A DNA stretch of 64,000 nucleotides from positions 25,469,189 to 25,533,188 of the forward strand of contig JAJEKV010000001.1 in assembly GCA_021234155.1 (NCBI GenBank). Reading direction: 5' to 3'. Source of the DNA: Isoetes taiwanensis. Lineage: Eukaryota; Streptophyta; Lycopodiopsida; Isoetales; Isoetaceae. Shown piece by piece: positions 23,469 through 35,070 of this stretch. Each line of letters starts with the position of its first letter. The stretch's first letter is position 1. The notes beneath the pieces were generated by a model. That model was not told where the DNA came from and did not search any database. It worked only from the letters and a program-made list of their open reading frames with translations. The translations under genes and the position numbers were made by a program.

Positions 23469-26430
23469 TCATTTTTCCACCAGCATCCCCAAGGATATGA
23501 TAGCCTTATCCCTTACATCCTGAGGTATTGTAACTCTCGCTGTTTTACTTGGAATAGTTTTTGGAGTCCACGAGTACAATACGGTTTCAATGTCTAGCCA
23601 AAGATCAGGATCACTAGGATTTCTCCTCCACCTCTTTGTCCAACAATCTGAACATCTTTCTTTATCGGTGACATTACTCAACTGATGTACTGGACACCAC
23701 CATTCCACGCACACCTTATTGAAGTTAACATCACCTTCTTCTTTGCAAATATCCGAGATAGTGTATCCCAACCACGCTGGATAGGTCTCTAGATCTGCTA
23801 GTTTTACTTCTACAAATTGGTGGCACTCCACGTCAGTAGAAGGTTCATAACAATCCATGCCTAGATATTTTGGCCTATCCTTCTTAGGACCAACATAGTG
23901 TTTATCAGATTGAGGAGGAGTATATGCCTTAACAATGCTACTAATGGTACCATAATCTTCATCAGCACCAGCTAATGTTTTCCACCTACTTTTAGGGAAG
24001 CACCCTTCTTTCAGCTCTTCTGAGGATGTGTCTACCTCATCCAACAAGTTGATCACCTTCTTCCAATAATCTATCAATGCACGATTAGTCTCATCCGAAT
24101 TAGTTTGCCAATGCTTGATGTAGTCATTGATGCCATCCTTAGTCAATCCCAATTGCTTCACTTCTTCAGTTGGTTTTAGAGCGTTTGGTTGACCAGGAGG
24201 TATCATAGGCTTGCCATTTGCATCCTTGTGCCGAATTTCTGCCCCACCTCTCCACTTCTCCTCTGAAGGTCTCATTTTCCATTGCATGATTGGAATCCCT
24301 TCTCTCACCCAAAAAGTGAATTGAAGAGGTCTAGAATGACCTTCCATGTCGAGAGCATAACCATCTACAAAACTCTTCCAATCACGCACTTCTTCTATGA
24401 GAGATCCTATAGGAGATAGATTTGTACATCCATGAAATATTTCCAATAGCCTGGGAAAGTTGGTAACTGTCTGCTGTCTCAATACATGACTATATTTTTC
24501 AAACAATGCGTCCACATCCTCATGAGTATGTCCGGGCATTAGGAACCCCAAATTGACTCTTTCAAAAATACCCACAGCTGTTAAGTAGGATAGGAAAGAA
24601 AACATCCACCTGTTCTTATTTTGACCAGCACAATTATCTAGTTGCAAGAGGAGCTTTCTGGGCAGATCTCGAGGTTTAGCACGAGATGTTGAAGCTCTAG
24701 CATGTTCATTAGGTCCATGCCTCCTAAACCTGGCCTTGCTAAACTTTTCAATACTATTAGGGGTTCCATCCAACAATGCACTATGTAGTGCCTGGCTAGC
24801 TGTAGGATCCTGGAGGTGACCATTGTAACCATTCTCATAGTTTCTTAAATACCTCATGATACTCCCAATGTAAAAATCTGGACCATCACTCCACAACTCT
24901 AAACTGAAATGGCCATAGTAGGTCTGAGACTACCCATGCAATATTGCCCCAGTCATTGAAAATCTGCAAAGGGTATGATCTTCCACATGACTTAGGAATG
25001 TACTTGAATTGTGGAAGACAAGTCTTCTGTTGGTCCATTTTATCATGTATAATACATAGATAGTTATTAGGTTCCATTGCAGATAAGGTCCTCCACATCC
25101 AATAAGTTGATCTACATGATAGTTGATATGTCATATGGTCCTTCATATGTTCCCTTATCTTTGCCCTTAGACTTGGTTGCAAAGTCTTATCTAGTGTCTC
25201 CTTCAGCTTAGCACATAAATTGCACTTTGCAAAGTTGTTTGAAGTTGCTATGGTCACATGCTTGAAATGCTTATTCCATAGCCTACTAAAATGGGCTGGG
25301 ATATAGAGGCTACTCCAAGTTCCTGAAGCAATGCATTTATTTCCTCTAATATGCTCTTCTGGGTACAATGGGGTGGCAATCTCTTTTAAACAATAACTCT
25401 ACCCTGTTCATCCTTCTTACTCTTATGTGGCATGTTTTTTGCATTGAAATCCACATATCTTTCAAATATTTCCTTTGCAGCTATAGTTCTTGAGGTAGGC
25501 CTTACTAGGCCAGTGTTCCCGTGCAATGCAATTTTACTACCATTTTCATGTCTCTTTTGCCAGTTGTGCCAAGAAGAGGTTGGAATTCCATGTATAGCCA
25601 TCCATGCTTTTGAACATATCCACTTTTCGTTCAATGGGAATCTTTTCTTCTTTGATCTTTCATCCTGAATTGCATAGCCAAATATGGTGTACATGAATTC
25701 CTCCTGTTATCACACTTCTGTTTCTGATATGTAGCTCTTGCTCCCACCATCTCGTCTATTGTGAACATTCTAATATAGGAGGCCCAACAACATTCACTTC
25801 CTCTAACCTTCATCAGGGCTTCAGGAGAACAATCATAATCTGATTTGCATCTTTTGGTGGGATAATGTTTGAAAGTTGGAAGTGGCCTCTTGCTACACTG
25901 TGTGAACATTATTGACAATGGTTCTGCATCTATAGGAAACATGTAGTTCCCCTCCAGTTGAATACTGTCCCTAGGCCATGCAACAATAGTTGGAACCTCT
26001 AGTTGCTTCACACGAGCAAGGGATTCTTGTTTGCCTGAACCCTTTTCCTTCCAATTGTCATATAATTTTGAGATTGCCACACCTAACCTGTCCTCCCCTA
26101 ATCTTTCATCATTGACTGCATTGATAGGATCTGCTAGAACAATAATCCCTTCTCCTACTGCCTCTCCGTTGCATGCATGCAGGATCTTGACCTTCTTGTT
26201 TTTCCAATCGACCTGAGTATAAAGTACAATTTCCTTTCTTTTGGCATCATCCTTTTCATTTGTGGTCTTTTCCTTTCCTTTGGCATCGTTAACATCATTT
26301 GGAGTCTTTTGCTTTCGTTTGCCATCATCAACATCATTTGAGGTATTTTCCTTTCCTTGGGCATCATCTTCATTATTTGGGGATTTTTCCTTGCCTTGAT
26401 CAGCATCATTGGGCGCATTTTTTTAGCATG
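23469..26430 (-). pseudogene. DUF7869-like, transposase-like multidomain protein, frameshifted
   Basis: Minus-strand frames in order are 26430-25631, 25694-25386, 25368-24886 and 24896-23469. The first begins with five imperfect acidic/basic repeats (such as NDVDDAKGKEKT), then SKLYDNWKEKGSG. The second contains LNEKWICSKAWMAIHGIPTS. The third has a zinc-binding-like CNLCAKL and IHDKMDQQKTCLPQFK. The last carries LLLQLDNCAGQNKNRWMFSF and FLMPGHTHEDVDALFEKYS. The spaced D ... D-N-x-x-x-x-N-K-N ... H-T-H-E-D pattern is what I know from the DUF7869 family, common in algae, invertebrates and seed-free plants and suspected to be transposase-derived. Cysteine pairs near the C-terminus (WWCPVHQ, CSDCWTK) may bind metal. 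At least two frameshifts or stops break the gene unless undetected introns explain them. I infer a transposon origin but see no terminal repeats that clearly bound it. Confidence 0.65.
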
Positions 26431-26589
26431 TTGCATGCCATTGACCTAAAATGCATAAAAACATAAAGTAAGTTAGCATATCCAAATAACATCACCCTAA
26501 CATGTTCTTAAATGAAAGCATACTTTTCTTAATCAATAAAAGAAAGCATGCTTTGAAAACAATTGAAGAAAACCCTCTAACATCTAACA

Positions 26590-26720
26590 TTCTAACTTTT
26601 AACCTATAATAACCTTAAATGTTGTAACCTTAGAAACAACTTTTAAGATTATTATAGGTTAGACCTATAATAACCTTAAAAGTTGTAACCTTAGAAACAA
26701 CTTTTAAGGTTATTATCACA
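26590..26720. repeat. Two AT-rich hairpin units
   Basis: Two tandem units of about 60 bp, each an inverted repeat built from AACCTATAATAACCTTAAAA and its complement around a short loop. The same unit occurs twice inside the small element at 28340-28788, which ties the two regions together. Confidence 0.8.
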
Positions 26721-27450
26721 ACATATATAATTCAGTTTCTAATTTTCCATTTTTGTCGCAGTTCGAATTTTTCTGCGCCGCAATCTATTCTTTCATTGTA
26801 TTGCCACGTATTTTTTTCGAGATCCGTCGATGCTTAGCGCCTGGAAGAGGAGCCGGATTCTGCCGAGCGAATCTCCCCTTCTCTGGCCGCTTCTGTGGGT
26901 TTGCGGAGTGATTTGATGGGGATTTTGGATGGATTGAAGATTGTGAGGCACAGGAGATTATGCACAGGAGATTTGTGGGTTATCCGGGCCATTTAAAAGC
27001 TGACAGAAATTATGCCTAGAAGCTATTTTGAAAGACAGATCTCTGAAGCCGGTTTTGGCATGGCGAATGTTCCCGGATTTGACAGAGCTCTCAGCTGCTT
27101 CTGGATATGCAGGAGGCACAAAAATCATGGAGGAAGATGCTCGTTATACCCGTAAGCAGCCTAGCATATGGATAATAACTTACCAGTTTCTTTTTAACCT
27201 CAATTTGCCGTTTCGGCGCAGAGCTTCTGCAAGAAGCAAGGTGGAGCTTTGCCTGGCCATTTAAAAGGATCTTGCCAACCAAATCTCGATTTGTGCTGCT
27301 TCAAGATCCACGCAGAACGTGAAACTTTTGTTACTATTTCCGTTATTCTTTCTTTGATTTCCTTTGTGTTCACTGTTTCGTTTCCCTTTTGTTTCATAAA
27401 TTCAGGAAGAATTTTGATACACCGTGTTCATGGGTTGACTCCAGCAAGCG

Positions 27451-27915
27451 GTGGCTTGGTCCCTATTCATTTTCCTGCAAGGATCATCACTTGATACCAG
27501 ATTTTGGTGTCTGCCACAACAAAAATGCTGGGCAGATGATGAGATATGGAGAGCATTTAATAAATCTGTGCAGGGCCGTTTGATTGAGCATCTTCCATCT
27601 GCGTTTCCGTGCCATTATCCTCACCACGATTCTGAGGCTTGTGAAATTGTCAGAACGAACTGGACCAACGGATTCTGGGGGGCATATCAAACAGGGTCAA
27701 CTCAAGCTGCAAATTGGAAGGCGCTTGGGGACCAGAATTGTCTGATTGAGAACGATCCGAGCATCCCCTGTTCTCAAGGTTCGGTACCAAAATACGCAGT
27801 GAGGGTTGGGTCAATAGAAGATGTTCAAAAGAGAAACGGCTTCAGAAAAATCGTGCCCTACTTAAGTACTGCAATTTCGATTTCGATTTCCTCCTCTGTT
27901 TGTTCATCGGCCTGA
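27451..27915 (+). pseudogene. N-terminal fragment of secreted FAD-linked oxidase (BBE-like)
   Basis: The frame reads CLPQQKCWADDEIWRAFNKS, then GRLIEHLPSAFPCHYPHHDS, then a W-G-A-Y-Q-T segment, NWKALGDQNCLIEND and IPCSQGSVPKYAVRVGSIED. This is the segment just before and at the start of the FAD-binding PCMH domain in fungal-type berberine-bridge-like oxidases, where C-x-Q-G-x-V-P-x-Y-x-V and S-x-E-D-V-Q are hallmark motifs. The sequence then leaves the family (KRNGFRK...) and stops. The FAD-binding and substrate domains are missing, leaving about one fifth of a protein of 500-600 residues. A possible upstream exon with a hydrophobic segment lies at 27249-27400. It sits inside an inverted-repeat element, so I read it as a captured fragment. 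Confidence 0.65.
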
Positions 27916-28339
27916 GCTCCACATCATTTTGTGGTCGACGGCCTTGCTATAGTTCTCAGGGATACCGGACAATGGTATCTCTGCGTTTTTTTTTAGTGTA
28001 TTTTAGTGATTTGAACCATTTGTTTCTTTCTAATTAACTTACTTGATGGTACCCATTGCCTAAAGGCTTTTGTCACTTGCTACCATGGTACCGTAATATT
28101 TCAATTCTCTTCTTGCCATCGTGTCCATGTTTTTCCCCTCAATCCATGCCTAATAATCGACCCCTAGAAACAATAATGCCTAGCATAAAACCATGGTCTA
28201 GAATTCTTGCATAGAATGCATGACTCAAATAGACCCAAAGATCCAAAACCAAGGCTATACCACGACAATGCTCTCAAGCTAGGCATTTCTTACAATATAA
28301 AACTTCCTTGCACTGTCTCGAAAACAAGTTGGGGACAAA

Positions 28340-28788
28340 AGAAATGTTCGCGGCGGCCTTGGCCGCCGCGATAAATTTCTTGTAGGTCTAACCTATAATA
28401 ACCTTAAAAGTTGTAAGCTTAGAAACAACTTTTAAGGTTATTAGAGGTCTAACCTATAATAACCTTAAAAGTTGTAAGCTTAGAAACAACTTTTAAGGTT
28501 ACTATAGGTTAGCATTTTTAAGGTAAAAGTTTAGTATAGGTTTTTGTAGGTTAGAAGTTTTAAGGTTAGAAGGTTATTATAGGTTAAAAGTTTTTAGTTT
28601 AGAAGTTCTAATGTTAGAACTTTTAAGGTTAAAAGTTTTAAGGTTAGAAGTTTTAAGGTTAAAACTTCTAACCTTAAATAAATATAACTTTAAAACTTCT
28701 AAAACTTAAAACTTTTAAATTCTAATTCATAAACTTTAAAACTTACAAGAAATTTATCGCGGCGGCCAAGGCCGCCGCGAACATTTCT
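28340..28788. mobile_element. 449-bp element with perfect 45-bp inverted ends (family-D palindromes)
   Basis: Positions 28340-28384 and 28744-28788 are perfect inverted repeats of 45 bp. Each end also contains its own GC-rich palindrome (CGCGGCGGCC, two-base centre, GGCCGCCGCG) flanked by A/T runs. The interior is AT-rich and built from TAACCTATAATAACCTTAAA hairpin units and shorter AAGGTTA repeats. No gene inside. It behaves like a foldback-type or MITE-type element. A partial end (AAGAAATTTATCGCG) recurs at about 29346. Confidence 0.8.
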
Positions 28789-29719
28789 CTTTACCAAACA
28801 TATTAATTCTGGACATGTGAATCTAAAGCAACGCCTACGCTTGAAGATTTTGAACCGCCATATGTGGCAGAACATCCAAAAGCACACAAGCATTCATTTA
28901 TAAAATTACCTCGATGAAATTAGCTCAAGAGATATAGTAAACATGTGCTTACGACATATAAGGACATGGGTGTAATGGGCTCAATGCAATTCCCCAATGA
29001 GATAGACCTCTTCATTCGGTTTGTGAACTACTGCAGTAATAATTGGGGCTCTATTTAACCTCTCAATATACGCTTCCTAAACCATTTTGTAGTCCTTAGA
29101 ATCATTCTGTTACGTAGCGCTAAGATGATTAAAGCAGCGGTTTTTTAAATATTCACTACAATCTATTAAATTATTTGACAATAAAAATAAGTGCCCAAAA
29201 TTTCAATGCATTGCATAAAGCGTTGCTAGGTTTATTTCTTCATGCAGCCTTGTTAAGAAGCACATAATAAAACTTGGTTTAAATTTCAATAGGATAACAT
29301 TGCAAATCCTCCATGAAGGTGTTTTCTTCATATGATCTAATAACACAAGAAATTTATCGCGTTGGTTCCAAACAATGTCTAAGGTGTGTTTGTTCAAAGT
29401 TTATTGGGTTCATGTTGTGAGGCAAGGGTGATAAATATTTTGAGCTGTAAGGAAAGAAACTCTTCAAGGTGAGAAATCATTTGAGAGTAAGGCTTCCAAT
29501 CTTACATAATGTACCAGTCTCTCTGTTGTATCAGCGGCATATAGTTTGTTTTATTATACAAATCAAGTTGCAGAATGCTCCGTGCGTAGATATGCGGGCT
29601 CCAACAGCCCCAATGCCCATCCCTCTAAGGTCATCCATGGTTAACAATGGTAGCACATCATTATCCACCTCATGAAGCTCAAATATGTCTGCATGCTTAC
29701 CCAATCCAAGCCCATCAAG

Positions 29720-30604
29720 TCATCTTTGCACATTATATTTCAGACTAAAATCCTGCCCCTTGGATGGTTGTATCATATTCTCATGATCCTTTGCTGTCCC
29801 CGTCTCCTCAGTATCAAGACTGTCATCCAACTCATCATCATGCATAGACCCATCATCATTAACTAGACGGTGTTCTTGAGTATCCCATTCTACATCACCA
29901 TGACCACGACCATGGCCATGTGACCTAAGCCCTAACATTTTTCCAGAATCCTCTGCCCTCTTCTCTAAATACTCAAAGCTATGTTTACTAAGTTTCTGAT
30001 TTGCACCCATTAGATCATCTTCCTGCTCTTGCTCTGTAGCATTTCCATTACACAACACTGGACCTAATGTATCACCACCAGCCTTAGATTGATTTTCCTT
30101 TGTCTTGCACTCGCCCGATTGCCCTTTGCCTTGCCTTGAAGGCGGTGGCTGTCACAGTTCTGATGCACGCTTTGCGCTTTCCATATCTACCTCTTTTCAC
30201 ATAAGTTCTTAAAGCTGGTCTCATTGCATTGTTACTTGCATTACGACCCAAGGATAACCCACCCACCTTATCTTCATTTCCGCCCATATCGGACCCATGG
30301 GTGAACCGGTCCCCACCTCCTTCGCATCGTGTCCATTTATGCTTACTTGCTCATAATTACGATCATGTGAAACATCTTCCGTGGAGGATCCGAATTCTCG
30401 GTGGCCTCCCAAACCCTACCCTAGCGGCTGTCGCCTTGGAGGGGCTCGGCGGGCGTGCATCTTCTTGCCGTCTTTTTTTTGCGCTTTGAAGGTCCTTTCC
30501 AACATAAAAGAAATAGATTGATCTCCTATTTCTTCCAATCTAACACTAGGTCGCCATTGTCTCTTTGTGTTGATACCGGCTCTTTGGGGCTTCCAAAGGG
30601 CCAT
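29720..30604 (-). pseudogene. Decayed coding-like frames, unidentified
   Basis: Four short minus-strand frames follow one another: 30604-30416 (basic), 30412-30221, 30287-30084 (NAMRPALRTYVKRGRYGKRK) and 30058-29720 (EDDLMGANQKLSKHSFEYLE then a His/Asp-rich tail). Their order and continuity across shifts suggest one former gene. I do not recognise the protein. It lies in the right half of the inverted-repeat element and may be a second captured fragment. Confidence 0.3.
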
Positions 30605-31299
30605 TTACAACCACCGGCCGGTGCGGCGTCAATTTTGGGCATCTCCTGCTGCAAATCGAGAAAGAAGTGGGTGCTAAACTACGGTGGTTCAAAAGATTTC
30701 TGGAAGTTTGAGAAGCTGGGAAGGCAGAAATGCAAGAACTTAGACTTACACTAGACGCAGCTGCTCTCTGAGAAAAATGCCGACCGATTCCAGACCAAAG
30801 TTGTGCACAAGCTTCACGCCGGACCTGTGCAAAGAAGCTCTTCACAGTTTTTATTCATACTGTGTAGGTTGATTTATGCTCTTGTTGCCGCCATAGCTTC
30901 TCGCCATCGCTGTAGCTTCTCTTGGATCCGGCTTCTCTGCCAGGCGTCGAGATCTTTGAGGAAGAAAAAATACGTGGCAACTAAACATCAAATTAGATTG
31001 CGGCGCAGAAAAAATAAGGAGGCACAAGAACAATGAAAAATAACAAACTGAATTATATATGAAGTGATAACCTTAACTTTTGACCTTTTAACTTCATTTA
31101 TATTAAACCTTCTAACCTTAAAACTATTAACCCTTCTAACTTATAACCTTAACTTCTGACCTATTAACTTCTAAATTCTAATTCCTTATATAACCTTCTA
31201 ACTTCATATTAACCTTCTAACATTTAAATAAATACATGTAATAAATTTTCGCGGCAGTTATTATGGCGCGGTACGATTTTTTTAAAGCAGTTATTATTT

Positions 31300-32410
31300 C
31301 CAGTTTACAATCCCTTTCAAACTTTTCTCATTCTCTTTCGATTTTTTCTGCTTTCGAACTTGCGCTTCTATCTGCTTTCGAACTCGGCTTCTATCTGCTT
31401 CTATCTGCTTTCAATCTGCTTCAATCTTGGCTATCTGCTTTTCAGCTATTGCAATCTCGGCTATCTGCTTTTCGGCTATTGCAATCTCGGCTTCTCGACT
31501 TCTCCTCTGCTATTCCAAATTCTCGGCTTCTTCTCGGCTTATATTGTAAATCTCGGCTGTTTTCTGAAAAATTGGCTATTGTTTTCGGCTTTTGGCTTCG
31601 GATCAAAGGTTTCGACTCAAATCTCGGGTACAGAAGACAAATAGGTTGGTATTTTCCTAGCTTTCACTTAAAGTCTGCTATTTTGTTCTTATTTTTATTC
31701 TGGTATTTGAAAGAACACATATTTTCTTCTAGTTCTCCTATTCATATCTCTATCTGCTCTTATTCTGCTCTATCTGCTCTCATTCTTATTAAATAATGTG
31801 TATTATATATCTGTTCTATCTGCTCTATCTGTTCTTATTCTATCTGTTCTTTTCTTATTCTATCTGCTCATATTCTATTCATATCTCTTATTCTTATTTC
31901 TTTTCTAGGTATTCTTTTGTTTAGAACAGATACAATCAGAAAATGAACTAAATAATGTGTATTATATATCTGCTCTATCTGCTCTTATTCTATCTGCTCT
32001 ATCTGCTCTTATATCTGCTCTAACTGCTCTTATTCTTATTAAATAATGTGTATTATATATCTGTTCTATCTGTTCTTATTCTATCTGTTCTGTTCTTATT
32101 CTATCTGCTCATATTCTATTCCCCTGGCTTCATATTCTATTTCACTGGCTCTTACTCTATTCTAATGCCTTCATATTCTGTTTCACTGGCTCTTATTCTA
32201 TTTCTCTGGCTCTTATTCTATTCCACTGGCTCTGATTCTATTTCACTGGCTTCATATTCTGCTATTTCGTATCTGCTATTTATTTTGCATTCTGCTCTTA
32301 CTCCATTTCATATATCTATTCATTTTCACTGGCTTCTAGTAATTCATCTTTGCTCTCTGCCTGTAAGTAGACATGTTTTTTTTTATGCTTATTTCTTTTC
32401 TATAGAATGA
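31300..32410 (+). repeat. Pyrimidine-rich minisatellite
   Basis: Over 1 kb of strand-asymmetric sequence made of TCTATCTGCTCTTATTC-like and TCTGTTCTTATTC-like words, passing into CACTGGCTCTTATTCTATTT words near 32100-32330. Higher-order duplication is visible: TTATTAAATAATGTGTATTATATATCTG recurs at about 31786, 31946 and 32036 (in part). The long open frame here is a by-product of the stop-poor pyrimidine repeat. Confidence 0.8.
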
Positions 32411-32423
32411 TATGTTAGAATGG

Positions 32424-32610
32424 GCGAAATCGCGCTTGGCGCATTTCTAGTTTGGCTTTCTATCTCCTACTAGGTTAATCAAATCGCGCTAGGCGCGTTT
32501 CTAGTTTGGCCTTTCTATTTCATACTACTTTATACAAATTGCGCCAGACGCGTGTGAAGTAGATCTTTGAAAAAACACACTATAAAAAATGCGCCTGGCG
32601 CGTTTTGAAC
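32424..32610. repeat. Four family-A palindromes
   Basis: Four imperfect copies of the AAATCGCGCC-W-mirror palindrome at about 32424, 32480, 32537 and 32588, spaced about 50-57 bp. They end some 25 bp before a Helitron-type terminus. No gene of the ParB-FCP1 family is recognised next to them. Confidence 0.8.
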
Positions 32611-32631
32611 TATTTTGAATCTTTAGAATTA

Positions 32632-32659
32632 CTAGTTATGGTGCCTGGCGTTGCCGGGC
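32632..32659 (-). mobile_element. Second Helitron-type 3' terminus
   Basis: On the minus strand: hairpin GCCCGGCAACGCCAGGC (32643-32659), spacer ACCATAA, then CTAG followed by T. The last 28 bases are nearly identical to those at 11990-12017, so both are ends of one Helitron family in the same orientation. The body would lie at higher coordinates. Confidence 0.6.
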
Positions 32660-35070
32660 ATAAATACAATTTTATTGTAGAATGTATGAATAAGATGTAG
32701 GGTTTAGGAACATATGTAGGGTTGTCAATTTTGCTCGTTTAAGTTATTGTCCAAGTTAGTTGTTTAATACTCAAAAAAGATTCGAAGCATAGATTGTGGG
32801 AACAACAATGAAGCACACTTTTTGTATTCCTGCCAGACGTATTTCATATATAAAACTTTGGGCATTTCCACTCTGGCTTGAAGCTCCCAACTACTCGTGT
32901 TTCAACATGCCAAGTAATTTGTAGCCCCCTTCCTATACAAAATAGAATGTAATGTTATGGTTTTCTTTGACACCTATTTGGACAAAGGAAAAGAATGTGA
33001 GCAACCCTGACAATCAACTGATCCCTCTATTGTCCCCTTCCCATGTAAAATAGGATGTAATATTATGGTTTTTCCTCGATATGTATTTGAACATAGGAAA
33101 AGAATATGAGCAACTATGGCAATCAAGGATGTGTGTTTACAATACCAACGAAAAGAAAGACATTCAATGTACCATTGTACATTGGAGGGAGAGTAAAAAA
33201 TTTCCTACCATTCATTCATATTCAATAAATGGAGTTTAGCAATTCTTGCTCAGGACAAATTTCTTGTAGTTTAGAAAATATAAATTATTAAGAGTTCAAA
33301 ATCTTATATCTTGATTAGGAAAGACACCATGCAAGCAGAGAAATGGAATTTGTAGGTCTTTATATCTTCATAAATTTGAAAAAGATTAATAATATAAATA
33401 GGTAGAAAATTTCAAAGATATATTATTCTGATTTTATTATATCGTGTCATTTGAATGGAGGTGTTTTGGGACATTGACAATGTGGCCAATTGAGAACTGA
33501 AACTTGCATGTAATAGAGGAGTATAATGTTGCACATTAAAGGAATTTTTAAGCACTTTGGATGACACCTTATTAGACATAGCCAAAGTAATGAGCCATAG
33601 AAAGAATAGTGCCACAAAGAAAATTTACATTTGATATACGATGGCACCAAGTGTCATCTTAAATTACCATTCAACTGAATAATACACAATAATGGGCCTT
33701 TGACACTGCTTGCCTATGGAACACACTCCTACTGTATTATTGACTTCTCAAGCTTTTTAAGAAACAATCGTGGATCTAGAGCAACTTGCATATAGGGTAA
33801 CATTTGTCGTTCTGCTGCATATCATCTTCTAGTGTCAATTTCTGAAAATACAGCCATTAGTTAACTAAGTACTTGAGTCGAAATACTTTCTTGCTAATTA
33901 CACTTCATTATCAAGAAAATTAGAGGCCATACGATTTTATTGTAGGAATTGAACTTGATTCCTTGCATCTAAAGTTTTACCCAGCATTGTCACGCTTTGG
34001 CAACAAATTCTTACATTGGTGTTGGTATATGAGGGTGGGAAGGAGATGGAGCGACATCATTTAACTTCCATACTACAATAGTTGTCTTCAAAACTCCAAT
34101 GTGTAATTGTATGGTTATAGAGGACAATCACAATCGTCTTTCATTCATGGTGTTGCACGGTCCCTAGACTACAATGCACAAGGCTTGTGTAAATGATAAT
34201 AAGGTTCTACTATGCCTTTGGAAAAGAAAATAAGTGGTAGCATTTTTTGCACAACTGCTTGATAATAGATGGAAATTCAAAAACATACAAAGACAATGTA
34301 GCAACCCAAGGTCGAAATAATAGTGACATGTTAAAAACGTTACTTATCCTTCAACTTTGTGCTAACATACGTTCATACTCGCCATGACATCACAATGTAT
34401 AGGGAAAGGGGATGCACTCATATGTAGGGGAGGTATGCCATCTGCATTTGAGAGGTGGCAAAAATTACCAGTAATATATTTGTTTGTTATACCTAAGCAT
34501 TAAAGCTTGCTAAGCTATAGAAATGTGCTTGGTACCTAAGCATAAAGTTGCCAAGCTATAGAAATATGTCGGGCATTAGTGGGCAATTTGCTATGTAGAG
34601 ATTCTACTGGGAAAACAAATGAGTAATTGTGTGGAACCCATTTTACAATTCCCATCAATTTGAATGAGTTGCAATGTGGTAAATGCTCATGCTAAGTATC
34701 ATTTCTTTATTGTCGTATGTCAATCCATTCAATAGTATGTCGATCCATCCAATACTGGATGCCTGTAGAGATTTCTACCAATGGATCATCGTATTAGGGC
34801 TAACAAAATATCTCATCACTAACCTAACTGCTAATTGACACAACTCTTGGCATAACTCTTGAGATAGTGAAGGCAAAAGGGATAGCATCACCATGTCTAC
34901 ACCCTAAGAAAGTCACCTTGAAGTGCCAATGTTCAGATTACATAAACATGCACAAAGTAATGGAGACCTAACTAATCTATTTGCTATATGGCATGGACCA
35001 TATCAATGGACCGCAAATGGTTGCTATAAAGGTCAATTAAATATACATAAACTTCTAATTGACAGAACTC

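Larger units (their letters stand above)
26722..31062. mobile_element. Candidate inverted-repeat element carrying gene fragments
   Basis: Left arm 26722-26866 and right arm 30920-31062 are imperfect inverted repeats of about 140 bp sharing several blocks in the same order: CATATATAATTCAGTTT, CTGCGCCGCAATCT, TTGCCACGTATTTTTT and AGCCGGAT. AT-rich AACCTTAA-type repeats lie outside both arms. Between them are an FAD-oxidase fragment (27451-27915), a nested small element (28340-28788) and decayed coding-like frames (29720-30604). This arrangement resembles Pack-type DNA transposons that carry host gene pieces. No transposase lies inside, and target-site duplications were not identified. Confidence 0.5.

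Noticed and set aside
26155-26436. Met/Lys-rich frame with repeats such as MPKERKRPQMKRM
   Set aside because: The neighbouring frame gives a regular Asn-Asp-Lys-Gly repeat that runs on into the DUF7869-like protein, so the Met/Lys frame is its out-of-frame reading.
31263-31796. 177-codon frame rich in Leu, Ser and Phe
   Set aside because: Produced by the stop-poor pyrimidine minisatellite; the other frames of the same tract look alike.
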